NCBI GenBank assembly: GCA_024742475.1
Contig: JANSYI010000002.1
Span: 186,001-250,000 of the forward strand
Direction of reading: 5' to 3'
Length of the DNA stretch: 64,000 nt
Origin: a bacterium
Lineage (GTDB): Bacteria > Myxococcota_A > Polyangia > Nannocystales > Nannocystaceae
Under the pieces are notes generated by a model that saw only the letters and a list, made by a program, of their open reading frames with translations, did not search any database and was not told the DNA's origin. Shown here in pieces: positions 1 through 7,155 of the stretch; position 1 is the stretch's first letter, and every line of letters starts with the position of its first letter. Position numbers and translations under genes: made by a program.

Positions 1-1
1 C

Positions 2-142
2 GAGCTCGTGCCGGGCGTGCTCTTTGCCAACCGCAAGGTCCTCGTCGACGACCCGGGCATCGAAGACCTCGCCCCCACGACCATGAGCATGTTCGGGCTC
101 AAGCCCCCGCGGCACATGGAAGGCCGACCGATCGTCGAGTAA
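2..142 (+). CDS. Alkaline-phosphatase-superfamily phosphodiesterase, C-terminal end (partial)
   Basis: Only the last 46 codons are inside the window; the 5' end lies upstream. The frame reads ELVPGVLFANRKV and ends in RPIVE before TAA. This tail aligns by eye with the C-terminus of the complete phosphodiesterase at 13049-15001 (ETVPGVLFSNRKI, then a GL-P-HM-G segment), so it is very probably a paralogue of that lipoprotein enzyme (type I phosphodiesterase/nucleotide pyrophosphatase type). None of its catalytic metal ligands are in the window. Its last four codons and terminator are duplicated at 1271-1377. Confidence 0.75.
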   Translation, partial: ELVPGVLFANRKVLVDDPGIEDLAPTTMSMFGLKPPRHMEGRPIVE

Positions 143-234
143 GCGCGCGGTCGCTGCGTTTTCGATGAAGCCCCGGCTGCCCATGCAGACCGGGGCTCTT
201 CGATCGCCGAAAAAAAGAGGCACTCAGACGCAAC
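129..234 (+). repeat. Direct repeat copy 1 (~106 bp), partner at 1271-1377
   Basis: This block starts with the last codons of the partial phosphodiesterase, including its TAA, and runs through a terminator-like hairpin and an A-run to CACTCAGACGCAAC. The second copy lies 1.1 kb downstream. By eye they differ by one substitution (CTCTTCG against CTTTTCG) and one A in the homopolymer. The copies bracket the lipoprotein gene at 417-1226. Confidence 0.92.
169..197 (+). terminator. Hairpin terminator after the partial phosphodiesterase
   Basis: The inverted repeat AGCCCCGG / CCGGGGCT has a 13-nt loop, starts 27 nt after the TAA and is followed by CTTCG rather than a clean U-tract. A run of seven A on the + strand (which would be a U-tract in an opposite-strand transcript) lies just beyond, so it could act in both directions. 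Confidence 0.6.
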
Positions 235-416
235 CGGTAAGGCCCCCGGCCCGCGTACTCGGCAATGAAGCGAGTAGGGCACCGCGCCGGCAATTTTGCA
301 GATAGTCGTGATCCAACGGCGCGACACGCTCTCTACCCTGGGCAGGCTTCGCCCCGTGGCGCAGAGCCCTGCCGTCCGGAGGCTGCGCCAAACTCGCTCG
401 CACAGGACCCGAAGTG

Positions 417-1226
417 ATGAACCACTGGATGCCCCTCTCCTCGCTTTCACTCTTGCTCGCATGTGGCCCCGCGGTTGGAGACGAGGCCTCCATGGCAACG
501 GACTCCGGTTCCGCGAGCGAGTCCTCGGGTCCGAAGGGGTCGAGCGGCGATACGTCGGGCCTACCCATGTCGTCCGGCGTGCAACCGACCACCGGCGACG
601 CGACGACCAGCCCGGGTACCACTGGGGACTCCGAAGACCCCGGCACCGGCACCGAGTCGAGTGGTTCGTCGTCTGGAGAGCCCGAGTGCGGGTGCGTTGG
701 TCAACTCTACGACATCGAGCTCGAGGAACCCGTGGGTGGCTACACCGCAGCGGAGCGACTCGCCCTGCTCCCCCCGTCGGCCAGACTGCGATGGACCGCG
801 GTCTCCGGGAACCCCGAGACCACCATCACGCTCACGGTGACCCCTGAGCTCGACAACATCCGGTTCGGCGGTGGTGGCGACCCTTGCCCGTTGGTCATTG
901 ATCCGTGTCTGGAGGGGTTTAGGATGTTCACGTTCGTCGAGCTCGCCACGGACGATGGGAACCTCGTCGCGACGACCGACGGGCGGCTCTCCCACGAAGA
1001 AGCGTCCAGCTTCTACCCGGGAATCGTGCTCTTCGCGGAGGCTACAGAGAAGAATCTCGACCCGGCCTTCTTCGAACAGGTCTATCAAGACGAGGACGGC
1101 AACCCGTTCGTGCCCTTCGCTGCCGAGATCCGAGTGTTGGTCGACCCGGACACCGGCGAACTCGAGGAGTTCTCCGTCAGGGATTCCGTTACGGAAGAGT
1201 TCCTCGCCGAACTGGTACCCGAGTAG
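417..1226 (+). CDS. Predicted lipoprotein with Ser/Thr/Gly linker, unknown function
   Basis: A 269-aa product from ATG 417 (GTG at 414 is the alternative; AGGA lies about 11 nt upstream). Residues 1-16 form a short signal peptide with lipobox LLLAC, lipidated Cys at about 16. Residues 20-88 are a low-complexity S/T/G/D/E linker of the kind seen in many neighbouring lipoproteins. After an ECGC motif comes a domain of about 180 aa that I cannot assign to a family; it is acidic, has one further Cys pair and ends FLAELVPE. Expected location is outer-membrane or surface lipoprotein. The gene sits between the two copies of a 106-bp duplication, which suggests that it was inserted or rearranged here. 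Confidence 0.8.
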   Translation: MNHWMPLSSLSLLLACGPAVGDEASMATDSGSASESSGPKGSSGDTSGLPMSSGVQPTTGDATTSPGTTGDSEDPGTGTESSGSSSGEPECGCVGQLYDIELEEPVGGYTAAERLALLPPSARLRWTAVSGNPETTITLTVTPELDNIRFGGGGDPCPLVIDPCLEGFRMFTFVELATDDGNLVATTDGRLSHEEASSFYPGIVLFAEATEKNLDPAFFEQVYQDEDGNPFVPFAAEIRVLVDPDTGELEEFSVRDSVTEEFLAELVPE

Positions 1227-1270
1227 CGCTGGCTGGCTGAGCCGCGTCCACGCCGAGCCCGCACTTGCGG

Positions 1271-1377
1271 CGATCGTCGAGTAAGCGCGCGGTCGCTGCG
1301 TTTTCGATGAAGCCCCGGCTGCCCATGCAGACCGGGGCTTTTCGATCGCCGAAAAAAAAGAGGCACTCAGACGCAAC
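1271..1377 (+). repeat. Direct repeat copy 2 (~107 bp), partner at 129-234
   Basis: It opens with CGATCGTCGAGTAA, a remnant of the phosphodiesterase C-terminal codons, although no phosphodiesterase reading frame precedes it here. It therefore looks like the derived copy of the segment at 129-234. It starts 45 nt after the stop of the lipoprotein gene and supplies that gene with a terminator. Confidence 0.92.
1310..1340 (+). terminator. Hairpin terminator (duplicated copy)
   Basis: AAGCCCCGG / CCGGGGCTT arms of 9 bp with a 13-nt loop, followed by TTCG. It is the same hairpin as at 169-197, but the T substitution lengthens the stem and slightly improves the downstream T run. Confidence 0.65.
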
Positions 1378-1406
1378 TCGGCGGAACCGGCTCCGTCTAG
1401 CCGGCA

Positions 1407-2837
1407 ATGCTGCTCTCCCACCGTCGCACGCTCGTTCTGCTCTCACTCTCGCTGCTCACAGCTGCGTGCGATGGATCAGCGACGAACGAGCCACCGGCCA
1501 GCGATACGGACGGCTCGACCGGCACGGGGGCGACCACTGCGAACACCGGTCCGAACGCGACCGCAAGCACGGACGGCTCAACCGAGTCCACGACGGGTTC
1601 GACCACCGAGGACGAGGGTGACGCATCGAGCGGAGGCGACTCGAGCGAGGCGACGAGCGCGGGCGACAGCGACGACTCGAGCGACACGGACGAGGAACCG
1701 GCCTGCGACGGTACCCACTTCGGCGCGCGGATGAGCTGGAGCCTCCCCTTCCCCGAGAACGAGTTCTCCGGGCCCAGCGCGCACACCACCACGGACATGA
1801 CCGGGGACGGCATCCCCGACCTCGTCCTGCACTACCCCACCAGCGACGCCACCGGCGGTGTGGGCACCTCCCACTGGGACGTCTTCGCGGGCGGGCCCGA
1901 TGGCTTCGCCGACGACCCCACCGCGTGGAGCCTCCCCTACGCTGAGCAAGCTTTTTCGGACCTCTTTCACGTCACCACCGACATGACCGGCGATGGCGTC
2001 CCCGACCTCGTCGTGCACTACCCCACCAGTGACGCCACCGATGGCGTCGGCGCCACCCACTGGGACGTCTATCCGGGGGGCGCCGACGGCTTCGCCGATG
2101 ACCCCACCGCGTGGAGTCTCCCCTACGCTGAGCAGGCCTTTTCGGACAGCTTTCACGTCACCACCGACATGACCGGCGATGGCATCCCCGACCTCGTCCT
2201 GCACTACCCCTCCAGCGAAGCCACTGACGGCGTCGGCACCACCCACTGGGATGTCTACCCGGGTGCACCCGGCGGCTTCGACGACGACCCCATCGCGTGG
2301 AGTCTCCCCTACGCTGAGCAAGCCTTCGCCGACCTCTTCCACGTCGTCTCCGACATGACCGGCGACGGCATCCCCGACCTCGTCCTGCACTACCCCACCA
2401 GCGACGCCACCGACGGCGTCGGCACCACTCACTGGGATGTCTACCCGGGCGGACCCGATGGCTTTGCCGACGACCCCATCGCGTGGAGTCTCCCCTACGC
2501 TGAGCAAGCCTTTGCCGACCTCTTCCACGTCGTCTCCGACATGACCGGCGATGGCATCCCCGACCTCGTCCTGCACTACCCCACCAGCGACGCCACCGAG
2601 GGTGTCGGCACCTCGCACTGGGACGTCTACCCCGGCGGACCCGATGGCTTCGCCGACGACCCCACCGCGTGGAGTCTCCCCTACGCTGAGCAAGCCTTTG
2701 CCGACCTCTTCCACGTCGTCTCCGACAGGACCGGCGATGGCATCCCCGACCGCGTCCTGCATTACCCCACGAGTGACGCCACCGAGGGTGTCGGCACCTC
2801 GCACTGGGACGTCTACCCTGGCGCGTGCGACCGCTGA
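1407..2837 (+). CDS. VCBS/FG-GAP-like repeat lipoprotein
   Basis: A 476-aa product. ATG 1407 gives a signal peptide with lipobox LTAAC (Cys21), then an S/T/D/G linker to about residue 108, then six tandem repeats from Trp111. The first is 63 aa and divergent, the rest are 62 aa (186 bp) and almost identical. Each has WSLPYAEQAF, a Ca-binding-like DMTGDGIPDLVLHY loop (the D-x-x-G-D-G-x-x-D pattern of FG-GAP/VCBS and integrin-type propeller blades) and THWDVYPGG. The last repeat is cut after DVYPG and ends CDR. The array may form a beta-propeller-like extracellular domain. High identity between copies points to recent amplification or gene conversion. Function is unknown; adhesion is a guess from the fold. 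Confidence 0.88.
   Translation: MLLSHRRTLVLLSLSLLTAACDGSATNEPPASDTDGSTGTGATTANTGPNATASTDGSTESTTGSTTEDEGDASSGGDSSEATSAGDSDDSSDTDEEPACDGTHFGARMSWSLPFPENEFSGPSAHTTTDMTGDGIPDLVLHYPTSDATGGVGTSHWDVFAGGPDGFADDPTAWSLPYAEQAFSDLFHVTTDMTGDGVPDLVVHYPTSDATDGVGATHWDVYPGGADGFADDPTAWSLPYAEQAFSDSFHVTTDMTGDGIPDLVLHYPSSEATDGVGTTHWDVYPGAPGGFDDDPIAWSLPYAEQAFADLFHVVSDMTGDGIPDLVLHYPTSDATDGVGTTHWDVYPGGPDGFADDPIAWSLPYAEQAFADLFHVVSDMTGDGIPDLVLHYPTSDATEGVGTSHWDVYPGGPDGFADDPTAWSLPYAEQAFADLFHVVSDRTGDGIPDRVLHYPTSDATEGVGTSHWDVYPGACDR
1926..2837 (+). repeat. Tandem array of 186-bp coding repeats (4 full and 1 partial copy)
   Basis: Units start at the TGG codon at 1926, 2112, 2298, 2484 and 2670, the last truncated at the gene's stop. 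A diverged 189-bp unit precedes them at 1737. Unit length is a multiple of three, so copy-number change would keep the frame. Confidence 0.93.
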
Positions 2838-2940
2838 TGCGCCCGCGCATGACGCATCATCAAATACGACATATTGTCGCGTCTCGAGCGTTTTCGCGCA
2901 GGCTCCCCTTCGCGGCGTCGTTGGGCTACAACGAGACGTC

Positions 2941-3630
2941 GTGCGGAGCCTTCGTTCGTTGTCCTGCGTGCTAGCCGTCTGCGCCCTGGGCTGCTCGTCT
3001 CGCCACGACCCCGCACCAGCGCCCGAGCCCGAGCCCGCAGCCGTGGCCCCGACTCCGCCCGGCCCAGCCGCGATCACCCGCGACGACGGACCGAGGCGCA
3101 GCCCCGACGGCACGCATCTGCAGATGGTCGAGATCCGCGACTCGCTCATCCCCGGCGCAGGCAAGGGGCTCTTCGCCAAGTACGATCTGGCCGCGGGGAC
3201 CTACGTGGGGCACTACGACGGCACCTACTTGAGCCAGGCCGAGGTCGACGCCCTCGACGACCACACCACGTCGTATCTGTTCCTGCTGCCCGAGTGCGCC
3301 GACGAGCCGATCTACGCCGGCATCGCCGGCGACCTCGACCACCCGATCTCCAAGGTCAACTTCGCCCCCTCCACGGTCAACGGTCACCCGACGCGCCTGC
3401 AGAACGTCGACTTCATCGAGCAGTGCGACGAGCCCTACGAGAAGCTGTTCACCACCCGCTTCGTGCACGCGGGCGAGGAGCTCTACACCGACTACGGCCC
3501 CGACTACCCCTACGACTTCATGGAGTTCGAAGCGGTGCAGGCGCACTTCCTCGAGGTCGCCGGCGCCCCGGAGCTCGCCGATTTCACGTGGGACTACAGC
3601 GAGCCGCAAGACGCCGACACCGACGAGTAG
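2941..3630 (+). CDS. SET-domain protein with lipoprotein signal
   Basis: A 229-aa product from GTG 2941; a -10-like TACAAC lies 8 nt upstream. Residues 1-18 make a signal peptide with lipobox ALGC (Cys18), followed by a Pro/Ala/Glu-rich stretch to about residue 45. The rest resembles a SET domain: GAGKGLFAK with AAGTYVGHYDG (about 72-94, SET-N strand pattern), KVNFAPS with a following NVDF (about 138-158, position of the NHS cofactor motif, with Phe for His) and GEELYTDYG (178-186, the catalytic-Tyr/pseudoknot motif). SET proteins are SAM-dependent lysine methyltransferases, and SAM is not expected outside the cytoplasm. The export signal is therefore odd: either the start is further downstream, or the domain has another role. 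Confidence 0.75.
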   Translation: MRSLRSLSCVLAVCALGCSSRHDPAPAPEPEPAAVAPTPPGPAAITRDDGPRRSPDGTHLQMVEIRDSLIPGAGKGLFAKYDLAAGTYVGHYDGTYLSQAEVDALDDHTTSYLFLLPECADEPIYAGIAGDLDHPISKVNFAPSTVNGHPTRLQNVDFIEQCDEPYEKLFTTRFVHAGEELYTDYGPDYPYDFMEFEAVQAHFLEVAGAPELADFTWDYSEPQDADTDE

Positions 3631-3639
3631 CGCCGCAGC

Positions 3640-4833
3640 TCAAAATGGCAATCCAGGGATCGCCAGCTCCACCGCATACACGGCGTTGCCTGCGTCGGGA
3701 TTGCCGGCGGTGATGTAGAGCGTCTGCTGGTCTGCACCGCCAAACGCCGCGTTGGTCACCTGCGGCGCGACCTGAATCTCTCCGAGGTCGTCTCCGGCGG
3801 GCGAGCGCACGACGATGCGCCCCTCGGAGTGCAGCGTCGCGTAGAGGTTGCCTGCGCAGTCGACCGCCATCCCATCCACACCTGCGAACACGTCGCCAAA
3901 CGGTGCGCCGGGAGTTGCCACGTTGCCGTCCGCTTGGAGGTCGTAGCGGTTGATCCCACCCGAGTGCGCCACGTAGAGCACCGACTCGTCGGGGCTGAGG
4001 CTGATGCCGTTGGGCTGCGTGAGGCTCGACTCGAAGCGCTCGACCGCGCCGTCGGGATCGACCCGGTACACCCCGGTGACGGGCTGCGGCTGCGGTTGCG
4101 GCGCTTGGTAGCTGGGGTCGGTGAAGTAGATGGTGCCATCGGAGCGCACGGTCAGGTCGTTGGGCGAGTTGAACCGCTGCCCCTCGAACGACTCGACCAC
4201 CGGCGTGCGGGAGTTCGTCTCGGGGTCGTACGCCGTGATCGCGCCCGTTTGATGGTCACCGCCGAGGAGCTCGCCCTGAATCCCGATCGCAAGCCCGTTG
4301 GTGCCGCTGCCTTCGAAGACGACCTCGAGCGTCGCGCCGTCGTAGCGCATGAGGTTCGATGGAGGGGGCTGGGATTCGAACCAGAAGTGCGAGAGATGCA
4401 GCGCGCCGTTCCACCACACGGGGCCCTCGACCAGGCCTCCCGAGCCCACCGCGGTCGAGGTGCCCGGGAGCGCCGCCGCGACCACCGATGGAGCGCTCAG
4501 CGGCGTATCGGCGAACGGGCCATCCGGACACGCGGCGTCCGGCGTGTCGATGCCACCACTCGAGGACCCGTCGCCCGACCCCGACGGGTCGGTCGCAGAC
4601 GCGGTGCCGGTGGGCGCCGGCCCGCCCCCAGAGGTCGAGTCCGAGTCGCTCGGACCCTCGTCGTCTTCGCCTGCGGTGGTCCGGTCGCCCGACGCCTCGC
4701 CCGCGGAGGCCGTGCTCGATGCGGTGACCGTATCAGCGCCGGTCGACCCGCCCCCGAGCGAGGCTACCGGCGCACCGTCGTCGCTGCACGCCGCCACCAG
4801 GCCACACAGGATCAGGGTTGTCTTCGCCTTCAT
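3640..4833 (-). CDS. SMP-30/gluconolactonase-like lipoprotein
   Basis: A 397-aa product. The signal peptide has lipobox VAAC (Cys16), then an S/T/G/D linker to about 98. The remainder looks like a six-bladed SMP-30/gluconolactonase/LRE propeller: GLVEGPVWW near 127, FNSPNDLTVRSDGTIYFTD (the N-D metal-site strand), PNGISLSPDESVLYVAHS and GVDGMAVDCAGNLYAT. Family members are metal-dependent lactonases or sugar-acid hydrolases; the substrate here is unknown, and the protein should sit on the cell envelope. The - strand gene is convergent with the SET gene (9 bp between stops). A TACACT box at 4858-4863 could be its -10 element. Confidence 0.82.
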   Translation of the reverse strand: MKAKTTLILCGLVAACSDDGAPVASLGGGSTGADTVTASSTASAGEASGDRTTAGEDDEGPSDSDSTSGGGPAPTGTASATDPSGSGDGSSSGGIDTPDAACPDGPFADTPLSAPSVVAAALPGTSTAVGSGGLVEGPVWWNGALHLSHFWFESQPPPSNLMRYDGATLEVVFEGSGTNGLAIGIQGELLGGDHQTGAITAYDPETNSRTPVVESFEGQRFNSPNDLTVRSDGTIYFTDPSYQAPQPQPQPVTGVYRVDPDGAVERFESSLTQPNGISLSPDESVLYVAHSGGINRYDLQADGNVATPGAPFGDVFAGVDGMAVDCAGNLYATLHSEGRIVVRSPAGDDLGEIQVAPQVTNAAFGGADQQTLYITAGNPDAGNAVYAVELAIPGLPF

Positions 4834-4878
4834 CGCGTCGGCCTCGTCACGGCGAGCAGTGTACGTGCACCTTCGAGC

Positions 4879-5862
4879 TCAGGCCCAGTCGATGCGGTAC
4901 TCGAGCGAGTGGCCGCACTGCTCGGAGAAGCGCCGTACCGATCGTGCGGTCATCACTTCGGTCACCTTCGACGGGATGGCGGTCGTGATGAGCGTGCCGA
5001 GCGAGGTCGACTCGCCTTGCAGCAGCGGACCGCCGGCTGGCTGTCGAAAGACGACGTCGGCGTCGATGCGGCCGGCTCGGTCCATGAGGTCGAAGACGTC
5101 GCGGAACAACACGTAGGAGTTGTCGCTGCGATGCGCGAGCCAGTTGGCGACGGGCATGAAGTCGACCAGGTGGATGAGCTGGTAGTTCATCGCCTCCCAG
5201 AACGCCTCGCCCGACATCTCCATGGGCGCGTTGTCGATGACCCGGTGCATCGAGATCGACCGCATCGAACGTCCCATGTTCTCGCGCAGCTCGGCGCGCA
5301 GAGGCCCCGCGTAGAGCAGGCGAAGCACGGTCGGAAACGCGGCGACGTGCAAGAAGTCCGAGGGGCTCAGCAGCGCCTCGAGCTGCGGGATCTTGCTGGC
5401 CTCCATGGCGAACGTGTTGGTGCCGGTGCCGAGGATGCTGTGCAGCAGCATCACCAGCGGGCTTCCGTTGGGGTAGTGCTTGGCCGTGTACTCGAAGCAG
5501 AAGTACAGGTGATCGAGGAAAGACCCCTCGGCGTGCTCGACGTCGAAGTCGCACTCCTCGACCAAGAACCTGCGCAGCGCCTCGGAGACCGGCGGAAGCT
5601 CCAGCCCTTCGGTGACGCGGTCGTAGTCCGCCTGCACTTCGGCCGCGGCGTCGCGATGCCACACCACGTCCTTGCCGAGTCGATGACGCACGATGAATCG
5701 AGCCGCGGGGCTCTCCAGCGTTTGAAAGATGGTGCGGCCGAGGTCGAAGCTTGGGATGGGCGTCACGTCGACCCGCCCCTTGTGGTCGCGCGCTCCGGCG
5801 TAGGCGATCGAAGCCTTGCGTTGCACGGTGGGCTCGGGACGAACGGCGGCGTTCTGAGGCAT
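4879..5862 (-). CDS. Uncharacterised 327-aa protein
   Basis: I do not recognise the family. The product is soluble-looking, with no signal peptide or clear membrane segment. It has several His/Asp/Glu-rich helices (HLYFCFEYTAKHYPNG, MHRVIDNAPMEMSGEAFWEA) and ends GHSLEYRIDWA. ATG 5862 has a -10-like TAGGCT 9 nt upstream and no Shine-Dalgarno. A 12-bp inverted repeat at 5876-5910 lies exactly over the promoter region. The neighbours on the same strand are an MFS transporter upstream and an SMP-30-like lipoprotein downstream; no functional link is evident. Confidence 0.75.
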   Translation of the reverse strand: MPQNAAVRPEPTVQRKASIAYAGARDHKGRVDVTPIPSFDLGRTIFQTLESPAARFIVRHRLGKDVVWHRDAAAEVQADYDRVTEGLELPPVSEALRRFLVEECDFDVEHAEGSFLDHLYFCFEYTAKHYPNGSPLVMLLHSILGTGTNTFAMEASKIPQLEALLSPSDFLHVAAFPTVLRLLYAGPLRAELRENMGRSMRSISMHRVIDNAPMEMSGEAFWEAMNYQLIHLVDFMPVANWLAHRSDNSYVLFRDVFDLMDRAGRIDADVVFRQPAGGPLLQGESTSLGTLITTAIPSKVTEVMTARSVRRFSEQCGHSLEYRIDWA

Positions 5863-5875
5863 CGCTCGCGGAGCC

Positions 5876-5910
5876 TAGCAGCCCGTGGTGAAACCCGACA
5901 CGGGCTGCTA
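5876..5910. promoter_or_regulatory. 12-bp perfect inverted repeat (operator or terminator)
   Basis: TAGCAGCCCGTG and CACGGGCTGCTA are separated by 11 nt. It lies 14 nt upstream of the ATG at 5862, overlaps the -10-like TAGGCT of that gene, and starts 54 nt after the stop of the upstream MFS gene (both on the - strand). It could be a repressor site, or a terminator for the MFS transcript, although no U-tract follows. Confidence 0.55.
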
Positions 5911-5963
5911 CCAGCAGACGCCTCCAGCGAAGGTGGCGAGGGTCGCGGACCTTCGGATTCCGG

Positions 5964-7121
5964 TCAGCGGCCGACGCGTCGAAACGCGAGGACGCCCAGC
6001 AGCGGGCCCGGCACCAGCGCGACGAACAGGTACGCCGGGGGCACCACGTCCACGAGCGCAGACAGTAGCTGCAAGCTGCCGATCGTCAGCGAGAAGCCGA
6101 CCGCGTTGATCAGCGTCAGGGCGGTCCCGACTCGCTCGGGCGGGGAGGCCGACGCGGCCACGGCCGAGAACTGCGGAGAGTCACCCGCGACGAGCGTGCC
6201 CCACACGAGCACGAACGCCACGCTCATCCATGGCGCCCCCCAAAGGAACACCGCCGGGCTGAGCACCGCGCACAGGCCCGAACCACGGAGCATGAAGCGC
6301 GCCACGGCGGCGCTTCCGACTCGGCCCGACACGATGCCTCCCACGACGCAGCCGAGGCCCCCGGCGCCGATCGCCAAGAAGGCGTACAGCGAGACCTCCG
6401 AGGCGCTCGCGCCGGGCACCACCGACGCCAGCACCAGCGGAACGAACGCCCAAAACGCGTACAGCTCCCACATGTGCCCGAAGTAGCCGAGCGCGGCTCC
6501 GCGAACGTCGGGGATCTGGAACACGCCGAGCGCGTCGCGAACGCTCGTCCGCGACGTCGACTTCACCGCCGGCCCTTGCGGCACCCACAGCAGCACGACC
6601 ACGCCCGCCAACGCGGCAAGCGCTGCGGTCGTCAGCGTCAAGACCGTGGCGTCGAGCTGGAAGGTCGACAGCAGATGCGGGAACGCGGTGCCGAGCACCA
6701 GTGCTCCGACCAGCCATCCGATCGCCGCGCCAAGCCCCTTGGGAAACCACGACGCGGCGAGCTTCATGCCGACCGGGTAGACCCCCGCCAAGAAGAAGCC
6801 CGTGAGAACCCGGGTCAGGAGGAACCAGACGAACGACGCCGGCGCGAGCATCGACGCCGCCGTGCTCACCGCTCCGGCGAGCGCCGACCCGAAGAACAAG
6901 CGGTGCGCCGGGATGCGGTCGGAGATCCCGCTGAGCGCAAAGACGAAGGTCCCGACGATGAAGCCGAGCTGCACGCCCGAGGTCATCCACCCGACCGCGC
7001 CGTCGACCTCGGGCCACAGCGGCGCGAGCTCGCCGAGGGTCGCGTTGCCGACGAACCACAGCGACGTACCGGCAAACTGCGCCGCCACGATCAGCGGCAG
7101 CGTGAAGCGAGACGCTTGCAC
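5964..7121 (-). CDS. MFS transporter
   Basis: A 385-aa integral membrane protein with about 12 hydrophobic segments from the N-terminus on (LPLIVAAQFAGTSLWFVGN; GWMTSGVQLGFIVGTFVFAL; RVLTGFFLAGVYPVGMKLAA). The length and the Arg/Gly-rich loop after helix 2 (SDRIPAHRLF) fit the major facilitator superfamily. It probably exports or imports a small solute by proton coupling; the substrate cannot be told. The start is GTG 7121, with TACTCT 6 nt upstream and no Shine-Dalgarno, suggesting a leaderless mRNA. Confidence 0.85.
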   Translation of the reverse strand: MQASRFTLPLIVAAQFAGTSLWFVGNATLGELAPLWPEVDGAVGWMTSGVQLGFIVGTFVFALSGISDRIPAHRLFFGSALAGAVSTAASMLAPASFVWFLLTRVLTGFFLAGVYPVGMKLAASWFPKGLGAAIGWLVGALVLGTAFPHLLSTFQLDATVLTLTTAALAALAGVVVLLWVPQGPAVKSTSRTSVRDALGVFQIPDVRGAALGYFGHMWELYAFWAFVPLVLASVVPGASASEVSLYAFLAIGAGGLGCVVGGIVSGRVGSAAVARFMLRGSGLCAVLSPAVFLWGAPWMSVAFVLVWGTLVAGDSPQFSAVAASASPPERVGTALTLINAVGFSLTIGSLQLLSALVDVVPPAYLFVALVPGPLLGVLAFRRVGR

Positions 7122-7155
7122 TGCGCGAGAGTACGCCCAACGAGCCGCGGCGGCC

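Noticed and set aside
265..417. 50-codon frame ATG 265 to TGA 415-417, overlapping the lipoprotein ATG as TGATG
   Set aside because: The overlap is attractive, but the peptide is hydrophilic with no motif, has no Shine-Dalgarno, and its start resembles the region before ATG 1407 rather than a separate gene. Left out as unsupported.
3829..6486. 885-codon open frame on the + strand
   Set aside because: It runs antisense through three well-supported - strand genes (SMP-30-like, unknown, MFS) and across their intergenic gaps; composition is that of a shadow frame.
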